64,000 bases of DNA from Diplosphaera chodatii (lineage: Eukaryota; Chlorophyta; Trebouxiophyceae; Prasiolales; Stichococcaceae): positions 806,001 to 870,000 of the forward strand of contig JAALGY010000057.1 of the NCBI GenBank assembly GCA_032358165.1, read 5' to 3'. The notes beneath the pieces are model-generated. The model made no database searches. It was not told the origin of the DNA and was given only the letters and a program-made list of their open reading frames with translations. Below, one piece after another: positions 16,590 to 28,665 of the stretch. Within the stretch, counting starts at the first letter, position 1. The number at the start of each line of letters is the position of its first letter. The translations under genes were made by a program, and so were the position numbers.

Positions 16590-17588
16590 CACTTGAGCAG
16601 CAGTTACACAGATAGGGTCGGAAACAGTTGTCTCGGATGTTCCAAGCACATCCACCTGTGGCCGCCAGATTACCGCCAACTTCGGTGTCAGGGTGCAGGA
16701 AGTCACACTCCGCGACACCCGACTTACGGTAACGGCATATCCAGCAGACCAACCACTTCTTGACGACCATATACTCTTGTTGTACACCAAGGCAAAGCAA
16801 TTTGCTAGGCATGTAAATCAGCACACGGTCAGAAGAGGCAGCACGTGACAGGCAGCCGCTGCATAGATAATGGATGGAGGTAGGGCCTCCAGCAGTGTCA
16901 TTATTGCCAACATTGCAAAGCAATCAACTTGCGCATGTGCACGGCCACATGCAATCAGACACACGCACTGGAAGCTTTGCTTCTGATTTGGGGCCGGCAG
17001 CAGCTTGCAAGGTGGCTGGAGCTGCGTAGGTGCGCCACCAGTGGTACTTTGACTGGATCCCTTGGCGACAGCAGCTGCCGACTTGACTTGACTGAACACA
17101 CACAGCGGCTGGCAGCAGCCAATAGCATGGAAGAATGCGGTGCCGGGTCATCAACAGCAGCACAGCCCCATGGTGCTGCACTTCAGCAGCGCACCGCCAG
17201 CAGCAGCAAGGATGCTGACATTCTCTCAGAAGGTGGCAACGACGGCAGCAATAATCAGGTGATGACCTTGAGGCCAGTGTGCATCCCATGCAGTCACTAG
17301 GAAACAGTCTGCAGATCAGCAGCACAATGGCACCTGGTACACGCCATGCTGAACCAGGACAATCATGCTGCATGTCCACAGGACCTTGCGCCAAGCACAC
17401 CCAGGCAGCAGGATCTGCACGCACGCCACAGCTGGCACGGGTCGGAGACCTGCAAGCAGCATGCTGCTGGAGATGACGCAATGGTGAATGCTTATCACTC
17501 CTCGGTGACTATGCTACCATACGACTATTGCTGCTGCACAGAAGCTTGATGGCCGCTCTGACCCACTGCTGTGTGTTGATATCCACAA
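16590..17588. other. intergenic, no gene seen
   Basis: About 1 kb between COQ9 and the lipase gene. An ATGTAAAT signal near 16813 could end the COQ9 transcript. The remainder has short Cys/Ala-biased frames on both strands without splice-consistent coding. Upstream lipase exons could lie here, but none is convincing. Confidence 0.35.
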
Positions 17589-20500
17589 ATGGATTTCATG
17601 TGTTCTATCTGTCGTGATACTGATGTATGTGAATTCATGATGTGCATGCAGAACAGTCCCCCTGTACGGCCCTCACAGCCTTCGGAGCCTGGTGAATCAT
17701 CAGGGTCCTCGTCGGAGGCGTCATCAAGCATCTCCGACTTCATCCGCATGCACTATGACCCAGGCAACGGCTGGTTGTGCGTCCTGCAGCATGGCACATT
17801 CACCATGTCGACTGCGACAAGACCCACCTTCAGTCAGTATCGGGGCCCAACAGCGTCAGCGCTCAGGCCATGAAGCAGCATGCCACTCGTGTGCTGCAGG
17901 CAGATGCGTGGTACTGCACATGGAGCTGTCAGGCATACGCTACTTGAAGGCACGCACCTGCCTCTGCCATCTGGATGTTATTCTGCGACATCACTCCTGT
18001 CATGGCCTGCTTCCATCGGCACGTCAGCAATGATGATGGTCACATTCTGCAGGCGGCAACAGCAATCACCTGGATCGTCGAGCTCATCGGCCTTGCATTC
18101 CTGATCACGGCCCTGGTCCTTAAGATCCACAAGGTGGTCATGTCTTGTGCCAGTTATTTGCATGTCTGATCGTGGACGCCAGCAAGGCAGATGCTGTGGC
18201 TGCATTGCCCCCAAGAACCTTGAACCTCACATGACACGAATCGTCCACACACGAACAACCTGGCTGCTGTGACTATCTGCAGGATCAGCACTGGTGGTTC
18301 ACGCACGATTTTCTCTGGGACACCAACATCGTCACGGCGGGCATCTGCCTGGCGGCACTGACTGCCAGCGGCACTGCGCTGTTGGCACGGGTGCTTCAAG
18401 TCAACAAGGCCGGCAAAGCCTGGTGTGCAGCAGAACAGAAACATTGCTGCTTTTCGCCTGCACTCCTGCCTCATGCTCAGGAGCATCCAGCCAATGTACC
18501 CGCCCTCCGATCTTGCAGACACGGTCATGACTTCCTAGCATGTGGCTTTGGCAACTCGTGTGTTTGCATCACCACTTAAGGATGGTCTTCAACTGTGGCT
18601 GTGCAACCTGCAGGACTCCTGAGCGACAGCGTATCGTGGTCTGGGCAATGCTGGAATCTGTCCTCACAGTGCGCGATGTTGCAGCATCTAGCCACTTCCT
18701 TTATTGTCCACTGGTGCCTTAAATGCACGACAGCTTGCTGCCCAAGCAGAGTCGTGAATGAGGAACAGCTGGGTGCCCCCTGCAGATGCTGAACGTGAGC
18801 TTCTACCTGGCTGCCAATATCTATGTTGCCGCTGGTGACTGCAAGTGGTTTGATGAGTTCATCTACGTCATGGGTACGCAGGGCTGCCTGCATGCTGCAC
18901 GGCTGCATGTCAATCTACTCTGAGATGCATGTCCAGCAAACCTGGACATGCAACGCCAGAAGATCCGACCTGATTACTGACCGAGCAGATGTTGAGGCAG
19001 TTTTGATGCTGTGCAGGCATGCTGCAGTGGACGTGCTGGTGTGCAGGGCCTGCTGCTGTCTCTTCTCTGGCAGGAAACTGAAGCGGGTGCATTGGCCAAC
19101 TTTCCTCGGCATGCCTGCAACATCACAGTGTGCCTGGCGCAGGAATGCGACATTTGCCAGCTACCTGTCACATGCACACGACACCAACCCTTGGCGCCAC
19201 TACAAAGGTAATCATATGCGGAGCCATGTTCTGTGGCTGCCAATCAGTTTTGCATTGCATGCAGCTGCTCACCCACTGCACCTATGGCTGTCCTGCTGAC
19301 ATCAGCCTGCAGCGCTGCAGGCATGCACGGCATCCGAGAGGACTGGACGGTGGACCTGCTTGCATGTACATACCACGCCTGCAAGTTCGCCTTATGGGGG
19401 GCAGTCGAAGGCATCATCATCGCCATCTGTGTCCTAGGCATCCGTAAGGCAGCTTTCAAAAATGAGCTTTTGCATGCCAAACAATGCAGCGGAGTCTTGC
19501 ATGCCATGGCAATGTTGGCAATGCTGCCTTTCCGCATGCTGACTTGCATGCCAGCTGACCACTCTTTGCCCCTGTGCAAGTGCAGATGGCCACGTCGTAG
19601 GCTTTGAGCACCTGAATGATCACCAGTGCCACACGCGGCGCGACATCCACTGTAACATCCGCCCTGCTGTCGAAGTGGGTGCATCCTGTCGCGCATGCAC
19701 CCAATATCATTGCATATGTGGCTTTGCAGCAGTGCATGACTCTGGAAAGCCCACGCTCAACCAACAGAAAAGCTTGCGACCAGGGTTCCTTGCTATGGCT
19801 TGCAGCCATTGTATGCGCTTGTGGTCATTGCTTTCCTGGGCTACATCGGGCTGGCAATCTTCTTCATGTTCCGCACCTTCCGCCAGCTGACGCAGAAGCC
19901 ATGTGCACTTATAATCGTGGACGATACATGACAATCTACCATGCTGCAAGCACGACTCTGCACTCAATTCGCTGCGCTCACGACCCCAGGAATGCACAAG
20001 ACTTGCTGATCGTTCTGGATGACCTGCGCAGATGTGGCCAATCGCACCGCGCACATCAACTTGCACCTGCAGGTGAGCCACCTCTGGTGTCAAGCGCTGC
20101 CTCGCCAATGCCGTCTGCATTGCATGCTGTCTGCAGGCTCCTCTATACCACTGTTGCTCACACCGGGGTGCAGGCCAGGTCGCGAGGCATTGCCATGGTC
20201 TTCTGGATTTTCTGCATCATTGTGTTCCTCTGCGTGGGTCCTGGCACATGCGTGTCGTACTTGCAAGTGAGTTTAGCACACTAGTTGCTAGGAGTGCACA
20301 TCCTCCGTGACCTCTGGATGTGAAGACGTCAACTTGCACGCTTATGCTGACTTCACTGCTGATGGTGCTCCTGGCCGCTGCTGTTGTGCTTGCAGACCTG
20401 GCTAGGGTGGGAACCAATGGTGCGAGTGCTGACATGTGGATGTACAGCTTGACGTCACCAAGTGTACCTGCAGCATTTAGCTGCCCGTGTGCAGCCAGCT

Positions 20501-23500
20501 CCTCTGCTTGATGATATGAGTGCTGTCAATGCACTGGTTCGATGCAACAGTGCACTTCTGCCCTGCGCTGCAGATCTTGGTGCTGACCGGGGTGCGCAAC
20601 ACCTCTGTGCTGCTGCAAAGATGCCGAGATCGTGTGAAGCCACTGTGTTCGCATGCCAGAGAGGTTGCATAGTGACGTCTGCACCTGCGCAGATGTACTC
20701 AGGCGCCAGTGGTGCAAGTGTGAGGACCACTGCCATGCAGGTGACGGCGGCAGATGCATACCTTGCAACACCTGCCAGTACGAAAGAGGCCGATGACGTG
20801 CTGGAGGTTGGCTCATTCATTGCCGATACGGGTATGCACATTTACATACAGACACAGTTGTAACTGACAGCTAAGACTGCTGGACCACTTTGCAGGTGTG
20901 GCTCCAGGTGAGTACAGCGCTGAGAATTACTGGGCAGTACACCTGCATCTGCCCTCATCGCAGCACCATCCGTCCTGCACGCCAACAGTGCTGCTCATGT
21001 GAGGTTCTGACGCACGCAGGAGTTTGCCTGGGCTGAGCAGGACATCCCGAAGGTAATAGGCTACAGTGCTGCCTGAAGCTGACGCACGTGATGCTTGTCT
21101 TCACCCCTTGCAAAGCAGATGAACGTCTCGTGCACTGTGCGCTGCACCCAGGTGAAGGATGAGCGGAGGAGCTCTCTGCAGTCCATTGGCTCAAAAGCAG
21201 ATGTGGATGATGAGCCGCTGTTCTGCTTCGAGACGGCGCTCAAGACCTGCTACTGGTGCGTCATTACGGAAACTGGCTGTGATGCACGCTCTGCACTTGT
21301 CAGGAAGAGGGAGCAAACTTGCACCTAATGCCGCAGTGGCGATCATGTGCTGACTTGCCGAGGATAGCAGGTATGCACTGCACAGCCTCGTGATACACAT
21401 CAGCTACCTGCCACCCGCTGCTGTCCAGGTCCATCCTTGTATACCGCTACCAGGAGGTAATGTGCTGAGCACCCTGATGTACGGTGTAGCTGCTCACATC
21501 ACAGTGTATGCTCCTTGCATATGGTGTGCTCCCTCAGCAACTCTGCACATCGGAGTGCAGGAGGAGGCGCAAGGCGTCACCCTCGAGACAGCCATGCAGC
21601 TGTACCAGCTGAAGGACTTTGAGCTGGTGCGAAGTGTCCATATGAACAACCGTGTGCATGAAGGGTGCATTGCTGTGCTACGTCTGGTCACCTGCTTGCA
21701 GACACTCAGCAACCTCAGCATGGTCTGCTGAGGCTATAAGCGGCCCGCAGCCTACTTTCCGCAGTTCCTAATCACGATAAATGGCCACGACCATTTACAT
21801 GCCGATTGGAACGGGTGGTAGTGGTCATTTCCACTAATGATAGAGTGCGGCTGTGGATTGCAGCTTTGGGAGCGGCGACTTGACACCAAGGCGTTGATCG
21901 CCTGGAACGAGGAGACGGTCATGCTGTCATTCCGCGGCACAGCCACCTTCAACAACGTGCTGGCTGATCTCTCGGTGGGACACATGAGCCTCTTCACATT
22001 GCAAGCTTGCTCCATGTCTGAGCAAGTCCTGCCTGCAGTACATACACACCTATTCAACAAGATCTGGGTGCACCGTGCACTTACATGAGGCGTTGCTGTA
22101 ATACCATGTTGTGCACAGAACTCTGTTGGGAAACGCGTGCAGACATCATGTAGTAGTCTCCGGTTTCCAACACTGCTATACTTGCTGCATGATCGTGATA
22201 GCATGATCGTGACAGCTTGAAGGCTTGTCAGTCTTCAAGAGGGTGCAGCGTTCAGCAAGCACCAGTGTTCATCTGCCCGCAGGCTTGGTATGCTGTGCAC
22301 CCGCCGAAGCGCGGCATCCCGTTGATCAGCCGTCCCTACGTGCACCAGGCATGCACACTGCTGACGTGGTTGTCCATGTCCGTGAAAGGCTTACTCCAGC
22401 TTTCAGCACTGGTTGCTGGCAGCGATCCAGAGTGGAACACATTGCTGATCAAGTCTGTTGCGCTTGCCCTCCGTCAATGATGCTGGACCTAAGATGCTGC
22501 AGGGTTTCCTGAAGTGCTGGCTGGCAAGTGGGCTGCGGGACAGGGTTGCAAAGCGCATGACAGAGATCGCTGACAGTCGGCAGTGCGCTGACGAAGACCT
22601 GACTGTCATCGTTACAGGTGATGGCCGCCAGAGCAGTCCACGAGCGGCTTGTGCATGCCTGTTGGCGTGCCCTGCACATGTGGGATGTGTGTTGGCTTGC
22701 ATGCTACAGAGCTTCGATGTTGCACCATGAGCCTGTGGATGTGTGCCAGGTGAACTGCCAACCCATCAAAGCATGTGCACACTTGGCAGGCCACTCGCTA
22801 GGCGGCGCCATTGCGATGCTGGCCGCCTATGACGTGCGCCGCTCGTGCAGTCGCATCGCCCGTCACAAGCTCCTGTGCTACACCTTTGGAGGTAAGCCCA
22901 ATGACAGAAACGGTGCCAGCCCACAGAAAATGTGCCAGCCCGCATACCTACCGTACCTTCGATACAAAACCGTTTCTGTGGCATAGGACGGAACTCAGGC
23001 TCTCATCCCACTTCGTCCTATGTTGCTTCTGTGCGGTGTGCTATGATCTGCATAAGTATTTGACAAGTGGAGGCTGTCTTGCTGCAATGCAGCGCCTCGA
23101 CCTGGCAACAGTTCTTTCAAGTGGGAGTATGACAATGCGGTTCCTGAGACGTGGCAGGTAACCCTCCTGGTAGCTTTACATATGGCAGTAGGCCGCATAG
23201 CAGGACCGCATCTGAGGCATGTTGATGCAGCATGAGGCAACATATGATTAGCACAGAACCATGGTGATGGACCGTCATGTGTCGGCAGGTCATCAACGAC
23301 CAGGTGATGAATGTGACATGCCTGGTTCTTATCAGCGTATTGCTGTTGCTTGTGTACCTATGATGTGGTCGTTGTATGTGGGCTGACCGTGACTTTGAGC
23401 ATCTGACCAGGTTGGATCCTTCCTGCACAGGACCCAATCCCCCGGGTGAACAAGTTCCCAGCCTACAGGCGGCCAGGCAAGAAGGTGCATCCTTCGCCTT

Positions 23501-25544
23501 GTCCAGCATGCGTGCGAGCCTGTCATCAGGCAACTTGCAGTCCACGAAGCAGGTGCAGGTTCGGAAGTTTCGCAGGCATGCACGTGGTTTCACCTGCCTG
23601 AGCTTCCTACAGGCCATCGTCAACGCGAAGGGCGACCTGATTGTGCGGCCGAGTTTTCTTGAGACGGCGCTCCTGCGGCGGCCGGGCGGCGTGCCAGAGC
23701 ACCATCTGGTAGGGATCATTGCTCAAGTAGCCTTTGGAACACTGCTGAACACTGCTGCTGCGCCCACTGCCAACAAGCTGGACCACAACGTTATGATAAA
23801 CAACCTGTTTGCAATTGCCCAGCAGCATGCCACGCTGACTTCCTGCAATGCCGGTGAGAGGCTGGTCAGCAGTGCACACATGCTGCTATGGACGTCCAAT
23901 CCGCAACCAGTACACACAGGGGTTTGCTGTGTGGTCTGCAGCTCAAGAACTACCAGCGGTCGCTGGCGGCTGTCCTCTGCGGCCAGCTGCATGGCAAGCG
24001 CCTGCATGGCGGCCTGGTGGTAACCTTCATGTCGTTCGACTGTGCCACTGCAATTATGATTGCCAGACCCGAATGAGCAGCATTCATGACACCGGACAAT
24101 GTCCAGGACCTGGAAGCATCCCTGCAGTCCATTGAGCGCTGCAGCGGCAGATGGTGGCTGCGCGTCTGTGCCAGGGGCTGCTGGAGATCGCTGAGGACAC
24201 CGGCATGGCGGAGGCGCTGCGGGCTGCGGGGCTGGATGCGCAGGAGCTCAAACGCAAGGTGCAAGAGAAGCTGGTGAGGGTTGCGCGACTGCACACCTCT
24301 AACCTAAGAAGGCCGCCAGGAACCATGCAAGCTGGTGCAACTCGTGGAAAAGTATTTACTATGGAATCGCGTCTGACCCCGCTTGGATACATTTCTGACG
24401 TGACACCTGCCGCCCAAGCTTCACGTCTATGGTCTGCAAGTGAAAAAAACATCTGTTGTAGGCTCGGAAGCGGAGGCGGCAGGGCCTGCCTCCTGACGAG
24501 CAGGCTGCAGATGAGGCGGAGGACGAAGCTGAGGAGGCAGAAGCTCAGCGCAGGGGTAAGGACTGCCGCCTTCTGTTGCACTACAGCCTGCATCCACTGC
24601 TGCAGTCGCTGTGGTGGTGACACAGTTCATGGCGTGGTATGACAGCATGCACACCTCGATGGCTGGTGCGCTCTCACCTGGTCGCAGATGACGAGGCAGC
24701 GCAGGCGGCGGAGGTGGAGCCAGCGGAGACAGACGCAGGACAGGGGGAGACTGCAGAAGAGGCTGATATGTTGGTGCGCTGTTCTTTTGATTCGGCTTCA
24801 GCTGCGGCTGCTTGATCGCTTCTGTGCCAGGGGCCAGGTGCTATTGACAAGATCGCATTTGGACTGCGGCTCTCTCCTGCTAACTCTGGGCCCTCTTTTC
24901 AGCGCTTGCTGAAAGACACCCTGTCGCTGCGTCCGAGCCCTCTGGCATCAAGATCTGCAGTGCTCGCCAGCTCAAGATGATCGTGACGAGGCAGTTACTA
25001 CTGTTGCACTCCGAGTCCACTGCGGCATGCTGCTCTTTGGCTTGCAGGAGGGGCATCCGCCACAGCCAAAGCGCCCACAGCCTGAGGCGCCCGCCTCCAT
25101 CACCAGCTCCACGACAGTGCCGGGCGCCGAGCGGCACCTGCACCACCACGCCGGACGGCTGATGCGCTCCGGCAACGCACATGTGCGGCCTAAGCTTGAT
25201 TGCTGTCCTAAGTCCTACTTGTGACCAAACTCATACTGCTGCTACTGAGCAGCACGTACACTGCCACCCTGAGCAGGCGCTCCAGCACAGCATGCACTTA
25301 GCTCTGCAAGTCCATCCAATGCTTGCAGCACTTTCGCACGGGACAAGTTGTTTCCCTGCAGTTCACGCACCTCAACGATGAGGCCATCCAGCACGAGGAC
25401 AGCGCACATGAGGAGGGCAACGCCCAGCGGGCGGAGCAGCCGGGAGCCGATGCGCAGCTGTGCAGCAATGAGGCGACGGGCAGCAGAGCGAAGCGGCGGC
25501 ACATGCTGTTTGGCCACCGCTTCCATGAGCGTCAGGACATTTGA
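17589..25544 (+). CDS. membrane-anchored class-3 lipase
   Basis: A probable mono/diacylglycerol lipase of the plant class-3 type with an N-terminal membrane region, similar in plan to DAG lipases. Membrane segments are seen in exons near 18053-18133, 18293-18422, 18786-18873, 19321-19443, 19806-19900 and 20174-20268. The soluble part starts with EEAQGVTLETAMQLYQLKDF (21559-21625), then LWERRLDTKALIAW and SFRGTATFNNVLADL (21864-21974), WYAVHPPKRG (22283-22348), the helix before the nucleophile (22503-22617), GHSLGGAIAMLAAYD with the catalytic Ser (22790-22891), APRPGNSSF (23093-23157), INDQ (23289-23303), DPIPRVNKFP with the likely catalytic Asp (23431-23484), VPEHHL with the likely His (23613-23708) and LKNYQRSLAAVL (23942-24016). 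A charged Glu/Ala-rich tail follows. The 5' end before 18 kb and the 3' end after 24.8 kb are uncertain: frames change and the last block could read either strand. The 17589 start is only a candidate. Confidence 0.83.
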
Positions 25545-26146
25545 GCTGTTGCTGTGTGCAGACGGTGGCATGTGTACAGTGAGTAAACAGCAGTCAGCAG
25601 GGATGTGCAGGGTTGTGAACGCATGAACGATGCTGTGTGACAGCTGCCGTGGGTGCATGTCGAGCAGAGGCCAACGCTCTGGCATAGGTGCCAGGCTGAG
25701 ACGGTCAGAAGGAGGTGGTGTGGTTGCACATGTACCATGTTACAAAAAGGATGTCTCGCCATCCCTGCAGCCTTGTAACCCGAAATATCACAGTGCAAGT
25801 TGCTTCAGGATATGCTTCAGCACTGACTACCCTTTCGCGAACTCTAGACTTCCTGCACTCAGCACACATCCTGCAGCGCCTAGTACTGCTATTGCTGGAC
25901 TACCTCACTGATCACTTGACCTAGATTGCGCAAATACGACCTGCCGCTGCTGCTACCGCTGATGGCTGTTGGGACTACACGATGAATGCTGTCATCGGCC
26001 ATGACACCACTGCGAATCTGCCACTCTCCCGGCGCTCAAAGCCACCAGCTCACAGCAAACCCCTCTCTTGCGCCTCGCATCGACTCACGACTGGCCCCCA
26101 CACGCTGTCACACTGGCCAGCTGGCACCCGCTCCCCCACCGTGATG
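25545..26146. other. convergent 3' region, lipase / SGF11
   Basis: About 600 bp between the presumed lipase end and the SGF11 stop codon. A short open block near 25923-25980 (LRKYDLPLLLPLMAVGT on +) looks protein-like but I cannot attach it to a neighbour. No other feature seen. Confidence 0.3.
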
Positions 26147-27558
26147 TCAGCCCCGGACTGGCGCCCGTACGTTGCGGGAGGGGCGGCCGCCGCCCCGGTC
26201 GCCCACCCCGAGGCACTTCTCCAGGTGCGGTGCAATCCTGTGGCCAATGCAAATGCGTCACTGTAAAGACGTCAGGTGGCTCCTCCTACATTACACGAGT
26301 GAAGATGCCACGGGTTGCTTGCCTGCAAGAGGAGCTTGTTTCGCTGCAAACGGCTCATCGTTGTTCATCTACCGCTGCAGCACACTGCCTGCCAGTGGCA
26401 CAAGTAAAAGTCGCTGTGCAGCTCACCTGCCGGCTGCCAGGCGCTTGCCGCAGTTGGGGCACACCACCGGGGTGGTGGCTGTAGTCGGGATGGTCTGCCC
26501 GAAGGCATCTGGCTGGGTGCGCCGCGGATTTGCCTGGTCGATGGCAGCACCCAGGTGACAGTTGCAAAGCATGTCTCACACCATGTTGCCACAGGACCGT
26601 GTGAATGCCACACTACAGCGGACAGGTTGCCATAGTGGCAGTGGTGCCGGGAGCAGCTTGGAAGAGAGTGCATTCTTGCTTTAAGCAAGTCGAGGTCAGT
26701 CATGTCCACGCGTGCGGACAAACGCTCTGCATGACAACTGTTGTCACCAACGGTTGGAACCCAACACAAGCCTGGCAGCCCACCGAGCTGCTGGCAGGAC
26801 CGCTGAAGACGCCGGCTGGCTCCGCTTCCTGTGCGAGGTCCGAAAGGTCATCCTGCGACGACGCACATGTGCCTTTCAGGTGCCGCGCTCAGTTCTGACC
26901 TTACTGCACGATGGACGATGAGTAACATTAAGGCCCTGAAGCACACAGCGCCAGGTGCAGCGCTTACCTGGCCGCTGCGGACCGCCCGCTGTACTTCAAT
27001 GGCGACATCCAGCAGCACATCTGCATTTAGAAGACGGACAGGTCACGATATGCGGGAGGAAGACTTCACACTGCTGGGTGGCTGGGCGTCCTCAAGTGAA
27101 GCTTTAAAGTATGCACATTGAATGCACACGACAGCTACTGGGTGATTGCAATCGACTCTGCAATCAATGCGCAACAGCTGCATGTGGCTATGGAAGTCGG
27201 CAGACCCACCATCGACCAGGTCCGCATAGGCAGCCACAGTCTGGGAGATGATGCTGCTGGGCTCCGCCAAGCCCGCCCGCAGCCGCGCCACCGCCGCCAG
27301 GCGAGCCCGCAGCGCCGCTGCAATTGAGGATGCCCTCTCAATCACACGCTGTCACTGCTGTGCTCGGCTCAATTGCGCGGCCAGTAGAAGAGCGACCATC
27401 CATAGGATGTCATCAAGGCGACAGGCACGTCTTGAACAAGGTACAAGCAGCATGTGGCACTCGTACGTGGCGGTACCAGGGGTTCTTGGGTGCGCACCCT
27501 CCTCTGCAGCAGCAGCAGTTGCGGACTGGCGGCGCTGCTTCCCCGGCGGCGCGGCCAT
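26147..27558 (-). CDS. SGF11: SAGA-associated factor 11 (SAGA DUB module zinc-finger subunit)
   Basis: SGF11 is a subunit of the SAGA deubiquitinase module that activates Ubp8/USP22 for removing ubiquitin from histone H2B. Five exons (27498-27558, 27210-27317, 26968-27020, 26427-26533, 26147-26237) join in phase to 139 residues, close to plant SGF11. The N-terminal helix motif spans exons 2 and 3: TVAAYADLVD joined to DVLLDVAIEVQRAVRSG. The Sgf11-type zinc finger is CPNCGKRLAAGR joined to IAPHLEKCLGVG, giving the expected two Cys, one His, one Cys ligands, preceded by FGQTIP as in plants. A basic tail (GGGRPSRNVRAPVRG) may contact the nucleosome, by analogy. The ATG at 27558 with its GTGCGC donor gives the only phase-consistent first exon I found. 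An additional exon in the 430-bp third intron is possible. Confidence 0.9.
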
Positions 27559-28541
27559 CGGCGCCGCCGTCCCACAGCTGCACCACCCCGCCGATGATAG
27601 ACAAGTGCTTGGAACTGTCTGGACACAGCCACGGGCCTCGCAGCACCAGGTTCGGGTGTGCCCCAGGTCTCCACCACCGCATCAGCGCATTGCTTTGCTT
27701 GAAGCGGGTGCTGCAATGATCTGTCCGAGTTGATGCAGATATGATCGACGCCGTCAAGTGCCAGCTGTTGGGCAGCCCGCGGGGAACTGACACGCAACCG
27801 ATGCGCTCGACGGGTCAAGATGTCAGGGCTGCGGTGATGGTGCCCACACCAGCAGGCAGGAGACCGTGCTGGTTTCACTACAGCAAATTGACCTCAGCGC
27901 ACATGAGCAGCCGAAATATGTCGTTGAATGGCAAAGTTGATGCTGAAGTCTGCGCTAGTGCAACGAGACTGCCTGATGATGATCGTGGTGTGTAAACGGA
28001 GATGATCTGCGGTGCAAGTTCCCGAGCACGTGACTGCCGTCTTCAGCTGGAGCACAAACTCCCAGATTGCTGTGCCTTCAACCCGCTCGTGACCACCAGG
28101 CATGTTGTGTGTGGCGCATTCTGTGCAGCCAATGCGCAATGGCTTTGCAGTACACACCCTGTCAGACATGTCTGACACTGGCTAGCTCCATTGCATTGTT
28201 CCGTGAATCCAAGTACATGACATTCGTTGGAGCCTGTGTCCATGTACACTGTCAAGTGGCGAGACATGCGTATTGTGCAGAATAAGTGTTGCTACCATTA
28301 TATTGCATAGAGCTGGCATGGGCATCAAAATTTGAGCTGAGCACTGGCCAGGCGAGACCGCTGCAAAGGGTCACAACTCGAATACAAAAGTTCATGACTG
28401 ATCAACAACAGACCGGCCACCTCTGACCTCCTGGACATGCAGCTGGGTCCCGACCAGTGCCCTACGATGTGTGCCTGCCAGGCGGTCCTTTCGACGGACA
28501 TCCAGGGTGTGCATGTTGAGTGGCCTGGATGTCCGTTCATT
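27559..28541. other. intergenic, no gene seen
   Basis: Spacer between the MutS2 3' end and SGF11 (both minus strand), holding the MutS2 3' UTR and SGF11 promoter. Open frames here are GC-driven shadows. I see no splice-consistent coding. Confidence 0.35.
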
Positions 28542-28665
28542 GCAGCGCCACAGTACCTCGTGCCAGGCGGCGGAACTCATCTGTTGAAAGTGCCTCGGTC
28601 CAGGCGGCGGACCTCATCTGTTGAAGCGCCAAAGTGCCTCAGTCCAGGCGGCGGACCTCGTCGAC
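28542..28665 (-). repeat. imperfect ~37-44 bp tandem repeat at the MutS2 stop codon
   Basis: Three copies of a unit beginning AGGCGGCGGA on the plus strand start near 28565, 28602 and 28646. They share AGGCGGCGGAMCTC, CTGTTGAA and GTGCCTCRGTCC blocks, and a preceding partial unit has GCGCCACAGTACCTCGTGCC. Read on the minus strand the units repeat the last codons of MutS2 (DEVRRLD) and then continue past its TGA, so the repeat grew out of the coding end. Confidence 0.85.

Noticed and set aside
26654..26890. Minus-strand open blocks between SGF11 exons 3 and 4
   Set aside because: They do not resemble SGF11, and the direct exon 3-4 join gives correct phase and family length; kept only as a possible extra exon.
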